Assembly (NCBI GenBank): GCA_963920525.1 | Contig: OY986438.1 | Coordinates: 100,793,696 to 100,857,695 of the forward strand | DNA from: Dichetophora obliterata | Lineage: Eukaryota > Arthropoda > Insecta > Diptera > Sciomyzidae | Direction of reading: 5' to 3' | DNA length: 64,000 nt | Shown here: piece by piece, positions 1-10,800 of the stretch | Numbering within the stretch: position 1 is the first letter of the stretch | Layout: the number at the start of each line of letters is the position of its first letter | Notes under the pieces: generated by a model | Database searches by the model: none | What the model saw: the letters and a program-made list of their open reading frames with translations, nothing else | Told to the model about the DNA's origin: nothing | Position numbers and translations under genes: made by a program

Positions 1-117
1 ATTATTGATTTTTTTCCAATTGTTCCTTTAATGTATCTAGTCATACTAGTCACTAATACTAGTGAAAATTGTCAGAGCTAGTCAAAATATATAATCATTC
101 GAATGAATTAATTTCAT

Positions 118-232
118 ATGTCACGTTACTTTATGAGGGGGGGAGGGGTTTTGAAAAGCACTACGAAAAGTAACGCAGGGGGAGGGGGTAAAAAAACCGA
201 AAAATCAGTAACGTAGTTTATGGACGACCCCT
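118..232. repeat. G-run interspersed repeat fragment
   Basis: The stretch has two G-rich blocks (near 137-148 and 178-189), separated by GAAAAGCACTACGAAAAGTAA-like sequence, and ends in a segment reading GTAACGTAGTTTATGGACGA followed by CCCC. I recall this combination (G blocks, a repeated GTAACGTA motif, then TTTATGGACGACCCC) as a short interspersed repeat seen in many insect genomes, but I cannot name the family. There is no coding potential. The G blocks are about 40 bases apart, so an intramolecular quadruplex is not well supported. Confidence 0.4.
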
Positions 233-239
233 TATGTAT

Positions 240-545
240 AACTTTTTACTTTCTTAATGTCTATTTTTTTACTTGCTTTGGCTATTTTCTTTTAGATCTA
301 ACACTTTATATTCTAAATTAAATATAAATAATAAATAAGTAAATTGTTGCCCTTTTTAACTCGTGTATTAAGACTTCCTCTATTTCATTTCTTTTTCTAT
401 TTTTTTTACTGTGTTACTTTGTTACTTTTTAATATTTCTAATTTACTTTTTTTACTTTTTAGCATTTTATTTTTTTTTTTTTACTTTTTCCTTTTTAGCT
501 TTTTATTTTTTTTCCCCTTTTTAATTTTTTACTTCTTTACTTCTT
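240..545. repeat. T-rich degenerate low-complexity tract
   Basis: Long T runs are punctuated by AC, C or A at intervals of 5-10 bases, with a loose TTTTTACTTTTT unit. The plus-strand open frame across 344-601 translates almost wholly to Phe, Leu, Ser and Tyr. That is what a T-run tract yields in any frame, so I do not call a gene. A similar, larger tract lies at 42740-44140. Confidence 0.8.
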
Positions 546-1004
546 TCCTTGTTGGTAAAATAAAAACTCCCTCTTCCGTTTCCCCGAGAAAAATTATTTA
601 GAATCTGTCTGATCGTCTAATAACTGTATATATTTAAAAAATACTGTAATTATAAAAGTAATACTCTTATAGTAAGAAATTTCTACTTTGCACTGCTTAA
701 ATAGTTTCATAGCGTAGAAACTGTTGATTTTACGTTAAAACCGTTAAGGGTATTTTTGAAGATAACTGATCTGATCTACAATTTTGTATTTGTTATACAA
801 AATTCTAGAATTCTAAAGCAAATAACATATATTAATTGAGATCTGGGAATGTAAAATTAAAAAAACCTTAAGTTGAACGAATTTTTATATCAAAAACATA
901 ACTCTTGGAGGTCCAACATTATTTCCTCTAAATCATTTTCATCTTCAGATGAGTCCAATTTTTTAAATTTTGCAATTTTCAAAATATTTTAAGAGGTCTT
1001 CTGA
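546..1004. other. unannotated AT-rich non-coding DNA
   Basis: No open frame of note, no terminal repeats and no recognisable TE protein on either strand. I see nothing further to report here. Confidence 0.5.
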
Positions 1005-1006
1005 TA

Positions 1007-2284
1007 TATCGGTCATTCCATGTCAAATGGGATGCTTTTGTCCAAAAACTAATTTTGACGATTCCGATTTTTTTTTTAATTTTGCGCGTCGATAGAACTT
1101 TAAAAACAAAAAATATTTGCATCCTTTTTATAATTTTTTATTTTTGTTTTTGCAGTTATACACAGTGAAAAATTATAAAGAAAAACAAAAATTATCATTT
1201 GGACATGTACTCAAACAACTGTATCTTCTAAACCGTTAGTCATACAAAAAAAAAATTAGGACATATTTTAAAGATCTGACATATTCAAAGTCAGCACCAC
1301 TATTTTTTTGGCACTTTGAAAATATTATCGTATTGAGGCATTCATTCTTAATGCATCCTCAAAATTTGATGTTGGATCAATGTTTACTATTTTTTATGAA
1401 ATTTTCAAAAACTGAGAACACAATTTTTAAGTACAAAATATTTTAATTTTGTATTAAAAATGGAATTTTTAGTATTTTTTTACTAAAAAACTTATGTTAC
1501 ATGTTTTTTAGTAACTTTTCAGAAGAGCAAGAACCAAATTTTTTTCAGAGCATTTCTGGTACTGCGAGCAATAACTGTTTTTGATCACTTTTAAATCATA
1601 AGAGGTATGAATAACTGCAAATGCAGAAATGTGGGTAATAGATAGTGTAAACAAAATATGCTATAAAAAAATTTACAAAAATTATATATCTGGTTTTTCT
1701 GGCGCAGCGACGATATGTAAAATCAGTCAAATTGAAAAATGTTATCAACTCGTATAATGGTATATTTTAACCATTCCTCTGAAGACACTCTATTTTTGAA
1801 ATTTTCTTGGTTGTAATTCCGTGAAAGAGAATTGGTTGTAATTCTTGGTTTTGAAAGAGGATGCATTAAGAATGAATGTTTCAACACGATAATATTTTCA
1901 AAGTGCCAAAAAATAGTGGTGCTGACCTTGAAAAATGGGAATGAAATTTTTAGTAGTCAAAGAATTTAAAATTTTTCTCGAAAGTGTTTTTAAAAAAGGA
2001 CATCACGATAAAGAGCAATTCAAGATCTTTAAAATATGTCCTAAATTTTTTTCTTGTAGAACTAACGGTTTAGAAGATATAGTTGTTTGAGTACATGTCC
2101 AAATGACAATTTTTGTTTTTCTTTATAATTATTCACTGTGTATAACTGCAAAAAAAATTTAAATTATTAAAAAAAAAATATGCGCATATATTTCTTTTTT
2201 AAAGTACTATCCACGTGCAAAATGCCAAATTTTTACAGAAATTTGAGTTTCGAAAAGCGTCCGATTTGACATGGAATGACCGAT
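1007..2284. mobile_element. foldback-type element with long inverted arms
   Basis: The sequence beginning ATCGGTCATTCCATGTCAAA near 1009 returns in reverse complement ending near 2283. Most of 1009-1361 is matched in inverted order by 1858-2283. Further paired landmarks are GGACATGTACTCAAACAACT (left, about 1200) and its reverse complement (right, about 2080), and GCATTCATTCTTAATGCATCCTC-like sequence (left, about 1338-1360; right, about 1858-1880). The right arm carries about 60 extra bases. The spacer, about 1362-1857, is not self-complementary. Flanks read TATAT on the left and ATATA on the right, compatible with insertion into a TA-rich target. No transposase is encoded, so this is a non-autonomous foldback or MITE-like element. 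Confidence 0.75.
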
Positions 2285-2423
2285 ATAAAAGTCGTTACAA
2301 CATTTCTCAAGTCTTTTTAGTGAACATCTTGTCATTAATAGTGCATTCAGAAAATTTAATGGTTTTATTTCTTTGCTTAGTTTTAACAACTTTCATTGCG
2401 CTGAAAATTCATCAGCGTTACTA

Positions 2424-3708
2424 TGGGGTTGGAATTAATTTTAAAGGTTTTTTTTCGGTTTTTGAGCATTTATTTAGAAACAACGGTACAATGTATATTA
2501 TTCAAAGTATTGTCCATCGTTAGCTACAACATTTTCCCATCTTTCTGGCAGCATATGGATTCCGCGCCGGAAGAACGATTCGTCTTTTGAGGCAATCCAC
2601 GAATCGACCCATTTTTTGGTATCCTCGTAAGAAGTGAAGCGCTGCTCAGCCAAGCCATGCGTCATCGATCTGAATAGGTGGTAGTCGGAAGGGGCTATGT
2701 CTGGGCTATAAGGCGGGTGGGGTAGCACATCCCAATTCAGCGCCTCCAACGTTTCCTTGACGGTTCTTGCAACATGTGGCCGTGCGTTGTCATGTTGAAA
2801 AACCACTTTGTCGTGTCTTTTGGCATATTCCGGCCGTTTAACCTTTAATGCTCGGCTCAATTGCATCAATTGTTGTTGGTAGCGTTCCCCAGTGATGGTT
2901 TCGTTAGGTTTTAGCAGCTCATAGTACACGACACCCTTCTGATCCCACCAAATACACAGCATAAGCTTGGCGCCATGAATATTCGGCTTGGCCCTCGATG
3001 TTGATGCATGGCCGGGTGGTCCCCACGATTTTTTTCGCTTAGGATTATCGTAATGGATCCACTTTTCATCGCCAGTGACAATACGATGCAAAAAACTCTT
3101 CCTTTTATGCCGTTGAAGCAGTTGTTCGCACATGCAAAATCGCCGTTCAACGTCTCTCGGCTTCAACTGGTACGGCACCCAATTTCCTTGCTTTTGAATC
3201 ATTCCCATGGCCTTCAAGCGTTTGCCGACCGTTGATAAGTCGACTCCCAATGATTCTGACAATTCTTGAAGGGTTTGACACGGGTCTTCATCGAGCAAAG
3301 CCTCCAATTCCTCATCTTCAAACTTTTTCGGCTGGCCCGGACGCTCTTTGTCTTCCGTATCAAAATCACCACTTTTAAACCGACGGAACCAGTACTCACA
3401 AGTAGAAATCGATGGAGCATAGTCCCCGTAAGCCTCAGTAAGCGTGCGTTGTGCTTCAACCGCTTTTTTCTTCAAATGGAAGCACAAAAGTAAACCTTCC
3501 CGCAAATTGCGTTTTGTTGGAACGAAAGTCGACATGTTCACAGAGAAAAAAATATATGTTGTTTACACTTCAGTGGAATGACACATACTGAAAAATGAAG
3601 CTTAGACAATGTGCTTTGAAATGAATATAGTCACAGGTGTGCCCGATGCGATCTATTGATAGTTACGCCATCTCTTAGAAAACCTTTAAAACTAATTCCA
3701 ACCCCCAA
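2424..3708 (-). mobile_element. mariner element (DD34D), near-complete
   Basis: Imperfect terminal inverted repeats bound the transposase gene. The left end reads TGGGGTTGGAATTAATTTTA and the reverse complement of the right end reads TTGGGGGTTGGAATTAGTTT; both continue into AAAGGTTTT. TA dinucleotides lie directly outside both ends (2422-2423 and 3709-3710), the expected mariner target duplication. The total, about 1.285 kb, is the usual size for mariner. The left terminus appears to lack two bases of the terminal T/G run compared with the right, which could impair mobility. The element is less AT-rich than its surroundings, consistent with recent arrival. Confidence 0.9.
2498..3535 (-). CDS. 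mariner transposase, apparently full length
   Basis: This 345-residue open frame has no internal stop; 345 aa is the usual mariner length. It starts at the ATG at 3533-3535 (MSTFVPTKRN); the upstream GTG is not a plausible eukaryotic start. The N-terminal part (about 1-110) has the paired helix-turn-helix DNA-binding region with a CFHLKKKAVEAQRTL segment. A WVPYQL linker lies at about 119-124, where mariners normally have WVPHEL. The catalytic triad is complete: D156 in VTGDEKWIHYDN, D249 in FQHDNARPH and D284 in YSPDIAPSDYH, with 34 residues between the second and third Asp, hence DD34D. The C-terminus LPERWENVVANDGQYFE is typical of the family. The protein cuts and reinserts its own element at TA sites in the nucleus. 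Subfamily is uncertain; the text resembles mauritiana or related lineages. Confidence 0.93.
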   Translation of the reverse strand: MSTFVPTKRNLREGLLLCFHLKKKAVEAQRTLTEAYGDYAPSISTCEYWFRRFKSGDFDTEDKERPGQPKKFEDEELEALLDEDPCQTLQELSESLGVDLSTVGKRLKAMGMIQKQGNWVPYQLKPRDVERRFCMCEQLLQRHKRKSFLHRIVTGDEKWIHYDNPKRKKSWGPPGHASTSRAKPNIHGAKLMLCIWWDQKGVVYYELLKPNETITGERYQQQLMQLSRALKVKRPEYAKRHDKVVFQHDNARPHVARTVKETLEALNWDVLPHPPYSPDIAPSDYHLFRSMTHGLAEQRFTSYEDTKKWVDSWIASKDESFFRRGIHMLPERWENVVANDGQYFE

Positions 3709-3710
3709 TA

Positions 3711-6700
3711 AATGGCAAGACAAGAAAATAAATACTAAATTTACTAAGTCAGTGAAACGATTTTGAAAACCAATTGAATGTTTCAGAAACTAAAAATTCG
3801 ATTTTACTAGGAAGACTTTTTGAGGTCAGTTGAATTGAATGACAAATGCGTGCCACAAGTATTATTTTCCAGTTGTCTTTCTGTAAAATAGTAATCACTT
3901 CCCTTTTAACACCGACCATAACGCTAGCGTTGTCTGTGCCTTTTAGTTTATATGCACTTTTAGTTTAAAAAAAAAATGGTCACATAGAATTACAATTTAC
4001 GGTTGCATTCACAATAACACAAACATTTATTGAAGTGAACATTGAACAGATCATCAACGCAAAAGGTTCTGTCTATTGTTAAATTCTAAGTGCAACAGTA
4101 CAGGAATCTTAAAGACACCAAGAAAAGTAAATTAAAAAAAAATACTTCAGAATTAAAAGAAACAAAAACCTTTAAATAAAAAAGAAATTGAAAGAAAATG
4201 GAGTTCATTTTTATTACTTAATTTTTATTAATTTTATTACTTAAAAAGGCTAAAAGCTAAACTCGATTTTTTAGGCTAAATGACAAAGAAAAAGGCTAAA
4301 TCTAGGCAACACTATACCTTGAGCTGTTAACATATATTTATCACTATTTGTATTCTTTAAATTAATAAAATTTTTTAATCATTATTATATAAAAGTTTTT
4401 TAGTGTTTCTTTCTTTTTAAATGAATTGAAGAAATTTTTTAGTTTCAAGTAATAAGTAATATAAAAATGTATTAAATTTAAATGTATGCTAATTGAAAGA
4501 ATATCATATAAAACAAGATTAACGTAAAAATGTTAATTAACTGATCGTGCTGAAAGCCCTGGCAGATATTGCTTTTTTTAACTTAGTTATAAGATTTTAT
4601 ATTTTTTATTAAAAACGTTTCGAATTATATACTTTATGTTTAAATTTCAATCCCAAACTAGTTTTGGAATTGAGAAAAGCTTCCGGGATTGGACTCCCTT
4701 ATATATATATATTGTTAATTTTCAGTAATAAAAAACTTTTTTATAGTTACTTTAATAAGTCCTTGGACCATTTAGGTCAATTTTGTTCTTTTCGTCACTT
4801 TTCGTTACTTTTGAACTTTTTTTTCTTTCTTTATGACTTTAATTTTGTATTTAACTTGCTTAAGGTAAGAAGAAAACATCTAAATCAAGGCGCCTATTTA
4901 ATAAGAAAGTGGCACTGTTTCTCGCCAAAAATAGTAACGACTAGTCGGTCACAGATGAGGTATTTAAAAAAAAAACTTTTTAGCAACACACAGCAACATC
5001 GACAAACACACAACACATAAATATATAAAAGAAAAAATTGTAACAAAAATATTCTGCCCGACTTTCCACATCAAAAAAGTTGGTTTGTGCTGAAACTACT
5101 TTTTTTCTGCTAGTTTTTTTTTTTTGTAACTTTTTTCTTTTTTGATGCGCTGTTTCGACTGCATTTTATGCAGTGGAGTGTGGATTTATTATGATGCCAA
5201 ATATTTTTTGTGGCTGTTTTTTTTTTAAACACAAGCATTAGAAATTTATGCCAAATGCAGTGAATTTTTCACAACAGCTGTTTTTAATGGCACTGAACGG
5301 AGGAAGAAACTTTAATTTTTTCCGACTTGGTGTCTGTGAGAGCACAAGGAATGGTTTAAAGAGTTATAGTTGGCGTCCAAAAGAAACCACTATTGAAATA
5401 TTTTTGAACAAATTATACAATTTGATTGATATGTAAAATATATGTTATTGATATTGGTGATTGATTGGTTTCTTTTGAAAAATCTTTTCGAAAAATTATG
5501 GAAAGAATTGAGCGCAAGTAAAAACCAATTTGGTAGTATCACTCAAAAAGTCTAGCCACGCCCACTCTAATAAATCAACAAAAATTGTTCTAGGAAAAAG
5601 AGGCGAAAAACTTTTTTGACATTTTCATTTCAACTCAATGTTAAAGCTGTATTTTTTAGTTCTACACATTTTCACGCTTAATTACAAACATAACGGCAAA
5701 CAAGATTTTTTTTAGAGCACGAAACAAAAGCAAAAAGATGATGCTAAAGAAAAAAAAAATAAGACGTTACGCCAACACATATGAAGAAGACACCGTTACG
5801 TTATGCCACGCGTTCAGTGGTCTGGGAGCAGTGGTCTGTCTGTTCAACACACAACAACAAAATGAGAAAGCAATTGCAAAAGTTATTGCTTGCTCTAGCC
5901 ACGCAACTGATTGTCACAAATCACATCAAAACAAACAAATAAGCAAACAAACGCCAACCCAAGCGGCCCACTGTGCCACAGGAAGGGTGGGTGGTTGGTA
6001 TGCTGGCGATGATGAATTGAAACGAACGCTTTCAAGTGTAACTGGCGAACAGCAAGTTGCCAGAGGAAGCAGCATCAGCAGCAACATCATCGAAATTGCT
6101 GCAAAAAGGAACAAACAATACATTTTCTGAAGCAACTCTGTGCCTTTAGATACGACCACCTCTTCCACTTTTTTGCACTCTTGTCATCATATAAATTAAT
6201 CTAGAAGTAGATCCTTTGCACTACTTTTTTATTGCTAATGTATGCGATAGTGAATTATTTAAATATTGTGCAATTCTTTGTTGATGCAAAACAAAAAAAC
6301 AAAACTGAAAAGAACACACTAAAAAAAGCACCTGATGGAATGTGTGAAAAACATTTTCGTTTTCATTTTCATTTTCAAGTGACATGCTAAATGGGGCAGA
6401 GCAACTAAAAACAACAAAAACAGCAACAAGTTGTAAAAAGTTTTCAATTATAAACAAAATAATTATTCAAAACATTTTTGTCGCATATTAATATTGAACA
6501 AATATTCATATTTTTAACACCGCAAAAACTGTGTCAAACGATTCATTAGCAGTGACAACAAACCCCACAACAAAAAAAGCCATAGTGGAGCGCACACATC
6601 ACTTAAGAAAAACCAGTGATTAATAGTAGTGTTGTTTGTTGTTGTTGGGTTTTTTTTTCAGAGCAAAATCTGTCATTTACACGGATTTTCATGCTGTTTT

Positions 6701-7439
6701 TTTGCGATTTTTCAACTTTCAAAAGTTTAAACATTTTACGATATTATGACAAGCAACGCACACACACACAGCCAGACAGACTTGCCATAATTCAGTGGCA
6801 GGTCAACGTTTTCACGCTTACAACAACATGAACACCGCAACACACACACTGTAACAATTCAATTATTACTATCAGAAAACTGACACTTTCGACATTGTTC
6901 GACAAAATGATGGCGTTTGCAGCATAACGTGATGGAGGAAGTCGCAACTTCAAGGCAGTCGTTTTGAGGGTCATTTGGATATAAGATAGGCGGCTGCCAA
7001 AAAAATGTTATTTTAAAAGAGGAAGAATTGTATGTGGGTTTGGAGCATTTTTGAAGAGAACTGATTTTCGAAAAGTAGCAAAAGCAGCTATTGCGACATT
7101 TTTTTTTTATTAAAATGCTTTAATTAAGATTTAACCTTCGGAGTCTGTATTAGATAAAATCAGAGAATTCTTTTTAAATGAGGTGATATACATCTATATA
7201 TAGGTATATATGCGGCATTTTTGTGTTGCGGCATTAAAAAAAGTGCCTGCAACTTTTTAAGTTTTTCTAGCAAAGCCCTCACAGAGACTTTTAACGTTGC
7301 AGCATAAATAATGTGAGCAACATTTTTATATAAAACGTACTTTTTTTTTTAATAACACAAAAAATATTTATTTCTATTAAAATTTTTTGCGTGGTTTATA
7401 ACACGACATAGTGACTGAAAAAAGGTGGGCGACATTTTT
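3711..7439. other. long stretch without a recognisable gene
   Basis: This part looks like intron or intergenic DNA. It has A- and T-runs, short CA-rich and CAA-rich stretches (6730-6850) and a short TATATATATA run near 4701. Several modest open frames exist (for example 5738-6130 plus), but they lack recognisable domains and are rich in Gln, Thr, Ser and Lys from simple CAA and AAG repeats. I do not call any of them genes. No TIR pairs were found by eye. Confidence 0.5.
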
Positions 7440-8007
7440 CATATATGACATAAGTGAGTGACAATATGACATAGTGCCTATTTGTACCTTGCGACTTTTG
7501 TCGCGTTGGTAATTTTCGCCTTGTGACTTTTTGAAACTTCTGACATTTTTATCATGCTCCTTTTTTTACCGTGCCTCTATTTGTATCCTGCAATTTTGAC
7601 CATGCAATTCTTGTAACTTTTTGTATTCTGTGACTTTTTGCGTTTTGGGATATCTTGGCATTGCTACTTTATATCTTTTGACTTTATCATGCACCTTTTT
7701 TAAAATATCGACTGATTTACATGCTGTGACTTTCTACCCTGCGACTTTTGGTATTTTGTGTATGATTGTTTCTTGTGACTTTTTGTACTTTGTGTATGAT
7801 TGTACACCTTGCAACTTGTTTGCAGGTCAATTTTACCATGCCATTTTTAATCTGGCGACTGCCGTTTGCACCTTGCTACTTTTTTCATCAGACTTTTTGT
7901 GCACGAAGACTTTTTTACCTTGCGACCTTTTGTTTCTTGTGACTGATTTTTTTGTTCATAGCGACTTTGATACACAGCGACTGATTCGACTTTTTGTATG
8001 CTGTGAC
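7440..8007. repeat. degenerate ~16-bp tandem repeat (CTTGCGACTTTTTGTAC type), left part
   Basis: The motif CTTGCGACTTTTTGTA recurs with variation (TACCTTGCGAC, TCTTGTGACTTTTT, CCTTGCTACTTTTT) every 15-20 bases. The open frame at 7621-8169 (plus) is a by-product of this repeat, so it is not called a gene. The same repeat resumes at about 10801 after the inserted hAT/RTE block, indicating one original array of roughly 1.3 kb. Confidence 0.75.
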
Positions 8008-8242
8008 CAGAGGCGGATCCAGGAACATATTTCGGAGAAGGTATTAAAAATATGTTTGTACGTTATATATGTATATATGCAAAGCAGAGAGGGGAATAAG
8101 GAGTTTTCAGAATATCTTCGCTTTTCTTCTAGAAGATCCGAAAATCAGTTTTTCAAAAATTTTGAATAAGATAGTATGTACATATATCGATAAAGTTATT
8201 GTTGTTATTTATGTAATATTTTATTCAACAATAAAAATCAAT

Positions 8243-9874
8243 TCTCTAAGCTTCTAAATGGCGACGCTGACAACAATCCCGCCAATAGAGATGATATTCC
8301 GGAAACCCCAATTGCGGATGACAGCGTTGAGGTTCCGCTGCCCGACTATGATGAAGTTCTGACAGTTATAGCTCGGCTTAAAAATAACAAAGCCACGGGA
8401 GCTGATGGCTTACCTGCTGAGTTGTTTAAGAACGGAGGCGAAGCTCTACTTAAATGCATTCACGAGCTTCTATGCAGAATATGGTCGGAAGAATGCATTC
8501 CGAACGATTGGAATCTCAGTGTGCTCTGCCCAATCCACAAGAAAGGCGATCCCACTATCTGTGCCAATTACCGTGGGATAAGCCTTCTTAATATCGCATA
8601 TAAGGTCCTGTCGAGCGTTTTATGTGAAAGATTGAAGCCCATTGTAAACGAACTGATCGGACCTTATCAGTGTGGCTTCAGACCTGGAAAGTCCACCATC
8701 GACCAGATTTTCACGCTACGACAAATCTTGGAGAAGACTCAAGAAAAACAAGTCGACACCCACCATCTTTTTGTCGACTACAAAGCCGCCTTCGACAGCC
8801 CAATAAGGAAGCACCTGTACTCCACCATGTCTGAATTTGGTATTCCTGCAAAACTAATACGACTTTGCAGGATGACACTGAGCAACACCAGCAGCGCAGT
8901 TAAAATCGGGAAGGACCTCTCCCCACCATTTATTACCAAACGAGGTTTCAGACAAGGTGATTCCTTATCGTGCGACTTTTTCAACCTAATGATGGAAAAG
9001 ATCATCCGAGCTGCTGATCTGAGACGTAGTGGCACAATATTCTACAAGAGTGTTATGCTGCTTGCGTATGCTGATGACATCGATATCATTGGCCATAATA
9101 CGCGCGAAGTCAGTGCAGCATTTTCCAGATTAGAAAGAGAGTCAAGTCGAATGGGTCTGGCAGTGAATGCAGACAAGACGAAATACTTAGTGTCAACAAA
9201 CAAACAGTCCCAGCGATACTTCAGTCAATACCTCCTTCGAGGTTGTGAAGAACTTCGTTTATCTGGGATCCAGCATTAATTCTACCAACGACATCAGCAT
9301 TGAGATCAAACGAAGAATAACTCTTGCCAACAGGTGTTACTTTGGGCTCAGTAGGCAATTGAGAAGCAGAGCCCTCTCTCGACGAACGAAAATCACGCTC
9401 TATAAATCGCTCATCATGCCCGTCCTACTTTACGCATCACAAACCTGGACGCTGAGCAGTTTAGATGAAAAGACTTTAGGAGCATTCGAGAGAAAGATTC
9501 TTCGTAAGATCTACGGACCAATCTGCGTCAATGGCGAGTACCGAATACGGTGGAATGATGAACTGTATGAGCTGTACGCTGACATCAACATAGTCAAGCG
9601 CATTAAAATCGAGCGGCTTCGCTGGCTTGGTCATGTTCAGCGCATGAAAGATGATGCTCCAGTGAAGAAAACATTCGATTCGGTACCCAGCGGCGGTCAA
9701 CGCAGAAGAGGACGACCGCATCTTCGTTGGAAAGACCAAGTAGAGGACAACCTGACGAAGCTTGGAATTTCCAACTGGCGCCAGCAAGCGAAAGACAGAA
9801 ATGGCTGGCGCAAATTCTTAGATGAGGCCAAGACCGACATACGGTTGTAGCGCCAACTAAGTAAGTAAGTAAGT
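8243..9874 (+). mobile_element. 5'-truncated RTE-clade non-LTR retrotransposon
   Basis: The insertion is bounded by an exact 12-bp duplication, ATAAAAATCAAT, at 8231-8242 and 9875-9886. It has lost its 5' part (endonuclease and the start of the reverse transcriptase), as expected from incomplete target-primed reverse transcription. The 3' end follows the stop codon within about 25 bases and finishes in AAGTAAGTAAGTAAGT, a short tandem repeat; very short 3' UTRs with repeat tails are characteristic of RTE elements. It sits inside the 3' part of the hAT element. Confidence 0.88.
8254..9850 (+). pseudogene. RTE reverse transcriptase, truncated and frameshifted
   Basis: The conceptual protein enters mid-domain. 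KNNKATGADGLPAELFK near 8380-8430 is the conserved start of the RT fingers. It continues through NYRGISLLN, GFRPGKSTIDQIF, LFVDYKAAFDS (first catalytic Asp) and the active-site box AYADDIDIIG near 9068-9097. The frame then breaks at about 9225-9240, probably by a small deletion. It resumes one frame over with FEVVKNFVYLGSSIN and runs to the stop at 9848-9850. The C-terminal part has QTWTLSSLDEKTL and ends with RRRGRPHLRWKDQVEDN and WRKFLDEAK, typical of RTE-clade C-termini. With the 5' end missing and a frameshift it cannot encode a working enzyme. The clade assignment rests on the C-terminal signature and the 3' tail. Confidence 0.88.
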
Positions 9875-9994
9875 ATAAAAATCAATAAGCATTTCATCAG
9901 AAAAAATGTATGTATTTTGCTTATGTCGAGAATATTAGTATTATTATTATTATTAGTATTTATATTTTATAAATAAATTTACAAAATTTTTAAT

Positions 9995-10650
9995 TATATT
10001 TTCACGATGCATCGATCTTCACTCGTTTTGCTTCGCAAATAAATTTTTAATTTGCGTAAAGATGAAAATGAGTGTTCGCTTGAAGTCACTGAAATCGGAA
10101 GGGTTGCATAAATTTGTAGGAACCGATGTATTGATGGGTAGAATTGCTTGTTGCAGTTGTTGAGAGCATCAATAATTTCGCTCGTTTTTCTTTTGGAATC
10201 TTCGAACAGTGTCTACAAAAATACGGATTACATATTTTTAAGGCGTAAATATTAAGGGTGAATATCAAAGATTTTCTTTTATTATACTCTCACCTTTTCC
10301 ACATCGCAAAGTCAACTTCGAATTTTCCCAAAAGATCTTTCGGCCATTGATTTTCCAAAGCTTGCATCGTTTTACGATTTTCCTCTGCATTCACTTCTGT
10401 GCATTTTGTTTGCAAGATATTTTGAACTTTCGACAGTAGCTTAACATGATCCAAAAATCTTGATTACAGCTGACTCAAGAAATGATACACAAATAGAATG
10501 AAGGTTGATCGACGAAAATACAAGAATACGACTAGGAGCTTCCAGTTTCACATTTACTGCTTCAGCTATTTCCGTGGCCCTGATGAAGATTTCTTGCAAT
10601 TTCGCCTCCGAATTTTCAGGTGCCAGTGCATTAGCAATAGAAATAGCTAC
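9995..10650 (-). pseudogene. hAT transposase C-terminal remnant
   Basis: Read on the minus strand, the segment contains LQEIFIRATEIAEAVNVKLE, then KVQNILQTKCTEVNAEENRK and QALENQWPKDLLGKFEVDF. Near its end it has ATLPISVTSSEHSFSSLRKL followed by KIYLRSKTSEDRC. The last block matches the hAT C-terminal dimerisation signature (LPxxxxxxERSFSxLxxxKxxLRS...). Several frameshifts and stops separate the blocks, so this is a dead fragment. The long Leu-rich middle and this C-terminus suggest the subgroup related to ZMYM/52-kDa-repressor-like hATs, but that is a guess. Confidence 0.75.
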
Positions 10651-10800
10651 AAACGTTTGCGTGTATATTTAAAATAAATTACAAAAAATCACTGTTTTTC
10701 TTTTTGGTATTCTTATCCCACATAATAAATACAAGTACATCACATTTAAATACAGGGTCTCAGAGAATTTCGGGGGTTTGAACCCTGAATTCGAGCCTCG

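Larger units (their letters stand above)
8008..10799 (-). mobile_element. decayed hAT element split by an RTE LINE
   Basis: The left end reads CAGAGGCGGATCCAGGAA, a hAT-like terminus. The right end, read in reverse, begins GAGGCTCGAATTCAGGG, an imperfect match. The bases outside, GCTGTGAC (8000-8007) and GGTGCGAC (10800-10807), match at 6 of 8 positions and may be the worn 8-bp target duplication of a hAT, although the surrounding repeat itself contains similar words. Minus-strand transposase remnants lie at about 9995-10650. Removing the RTE insertion leaves about 1.15 kb, so the element had already lost much of its gene or was always short. Confidence 0.6.

Noticed and set aside
118..232. 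G-quadruplex from the G blocks
   Set aside because: Only two G blocks, about 40 bases apart; loops too long for a convincing intramolecular quadruplex.
344..601. 85-residue Phe/Leu-rich open frame
   Set aside because: It is the trivial translation of a T-rich low-complexity tract; no start context or domain.
5738..6130. 130-residue frame rich in Gln, Ser, Thr and Lys
   Set aside because: Composition follows CAA and AAG simple repeats; no recognised domain, no splice signals that would make it an exon.
7621..8169. 182-residue frame that looks like a membrane protein
   Set aside because: Explained by the CTTGCGACTTTTTGTA repeat and then by the hAT left end; hydrophobicity is a by-product of T-rich codons.
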